The position numbers were made by a program, and so were the translations under genes. This document shows positions 55,945 through 57,516 of a stretch of 57,516 bases of DNA, one piece after another (position 1 is the stretch's first letter; every line of letters starts with the position of its first letter). The stretch spans positions 1 through 57,516 of the forward strand of contig JAODLY010000012.1 in the NCBI GenBank assembly GCA_025464445.1, in the 5' to 3' direction. This DNA is from Rhodoglobus sp. (GTDB lineage: Bacteria > Actinomycetota > Actinomycetes > Actinomycetales > Microbacteriaceae). Under the pieces are notes generated by a model. That model saw nothing but the letters and a program-made list of their open reading frames with translations, was not told where the DNA came from and searched no databases.

Positions 55945-57516
<1,572 letters not shown>

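Overview
The window is high-GC DNA from an actinobacterium, most likely a member of the Microbacteriaceae (inference). The support is a mycothiol synthase, a GlnR-type regulator, CarD, SenX3-RegX3, an IspD-IspF fusion, a Streptomyces-type PHO box, CIRCE-controlled groEL, frequent GTG starts with GTGA/ATGA stop-start overlaps, and many genes whose -10 hexamer lies 6 to 8 nt before the start codon (leaderless transcripts).

Region by region. 1-7.5 kb holds ordinary chromosomal genes: the start of a 5'-3' exonuclease, a squalene-cyclase-like protein, a DMT transporter, an SGNH-like protein without its catalytic residues, a YcaQ/AlkX-like protein, an AarF/UbiB kinase with a PadR regulator, and a DHFR-like reductase. 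7.5-11.73 kb is an acquired island. A glyoxalase-family gene stops after 27 codons, a 1210-codon DUF4365 nuclease-like/helical-repeat gene of lower GC follows, then a frameshifted integrase N-terminus, a 26-bp inverted copy of the tRNA-Lys 3' end, and tRNA-Lys(TTT). 11.8-13 kb has a conserved protein, a candidate multibranched RNA and a membrane protein.

13-22.2 kb is the phosphate/nitrogen block: pstSCAB behind a PHO box, a Nudix/histidine-phosphatase fusion, ppk, mshD and glnR. 22.3-28.3 kb carries small membrane proteins, nitrobindin, YgfZ, a FUSC protein, a methyltransferase and gpmA sharing an 18-bp-spaced divergent promoter, and a MazEF-type module. 28.3-31.5 kb returns to phosphate control with phoU, senX3-regX3 and a lipoprotein gene. 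31.5-39.8 kb has carD, ispDF, cysS, rlmB, a succinate-semialdehyde dehydrogenase, a DUF4032 protein and an MsiK-type ATPase.

40-49 kb contains redox and regulatory cassettes: a DsbA-like protein, MerR plus thioredoxin, an ECF42-type sigma factor with its DGPF partner, an MFS exporter, ArsR plus glyoxalase-family protein, and a DrrAB-type ABC exporter with a toastrack protein and an RHH regulator. 49.2-51.95 kb is a second island of three uncharacterised genes (nucleotidyltransferase-like, unknown, HNH-like), an integrase C-terminal remnant and tRNA-Thr(TGT). 52-57.5 kb returns to core genes: DMT transporter, nitroreductase, msrB, GNAT, DUF3263, LytR_C, cspA and groEL, which runs off the end.

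The most promising material for an undescribed system is in the two tRNA-linked islands: the single giant DUF4365 protein at 7564-11196, and the compact three-gene cassette at 49201-51670. Both look like defence or mobile-element cargo, but no function can be proven from sequence alone.
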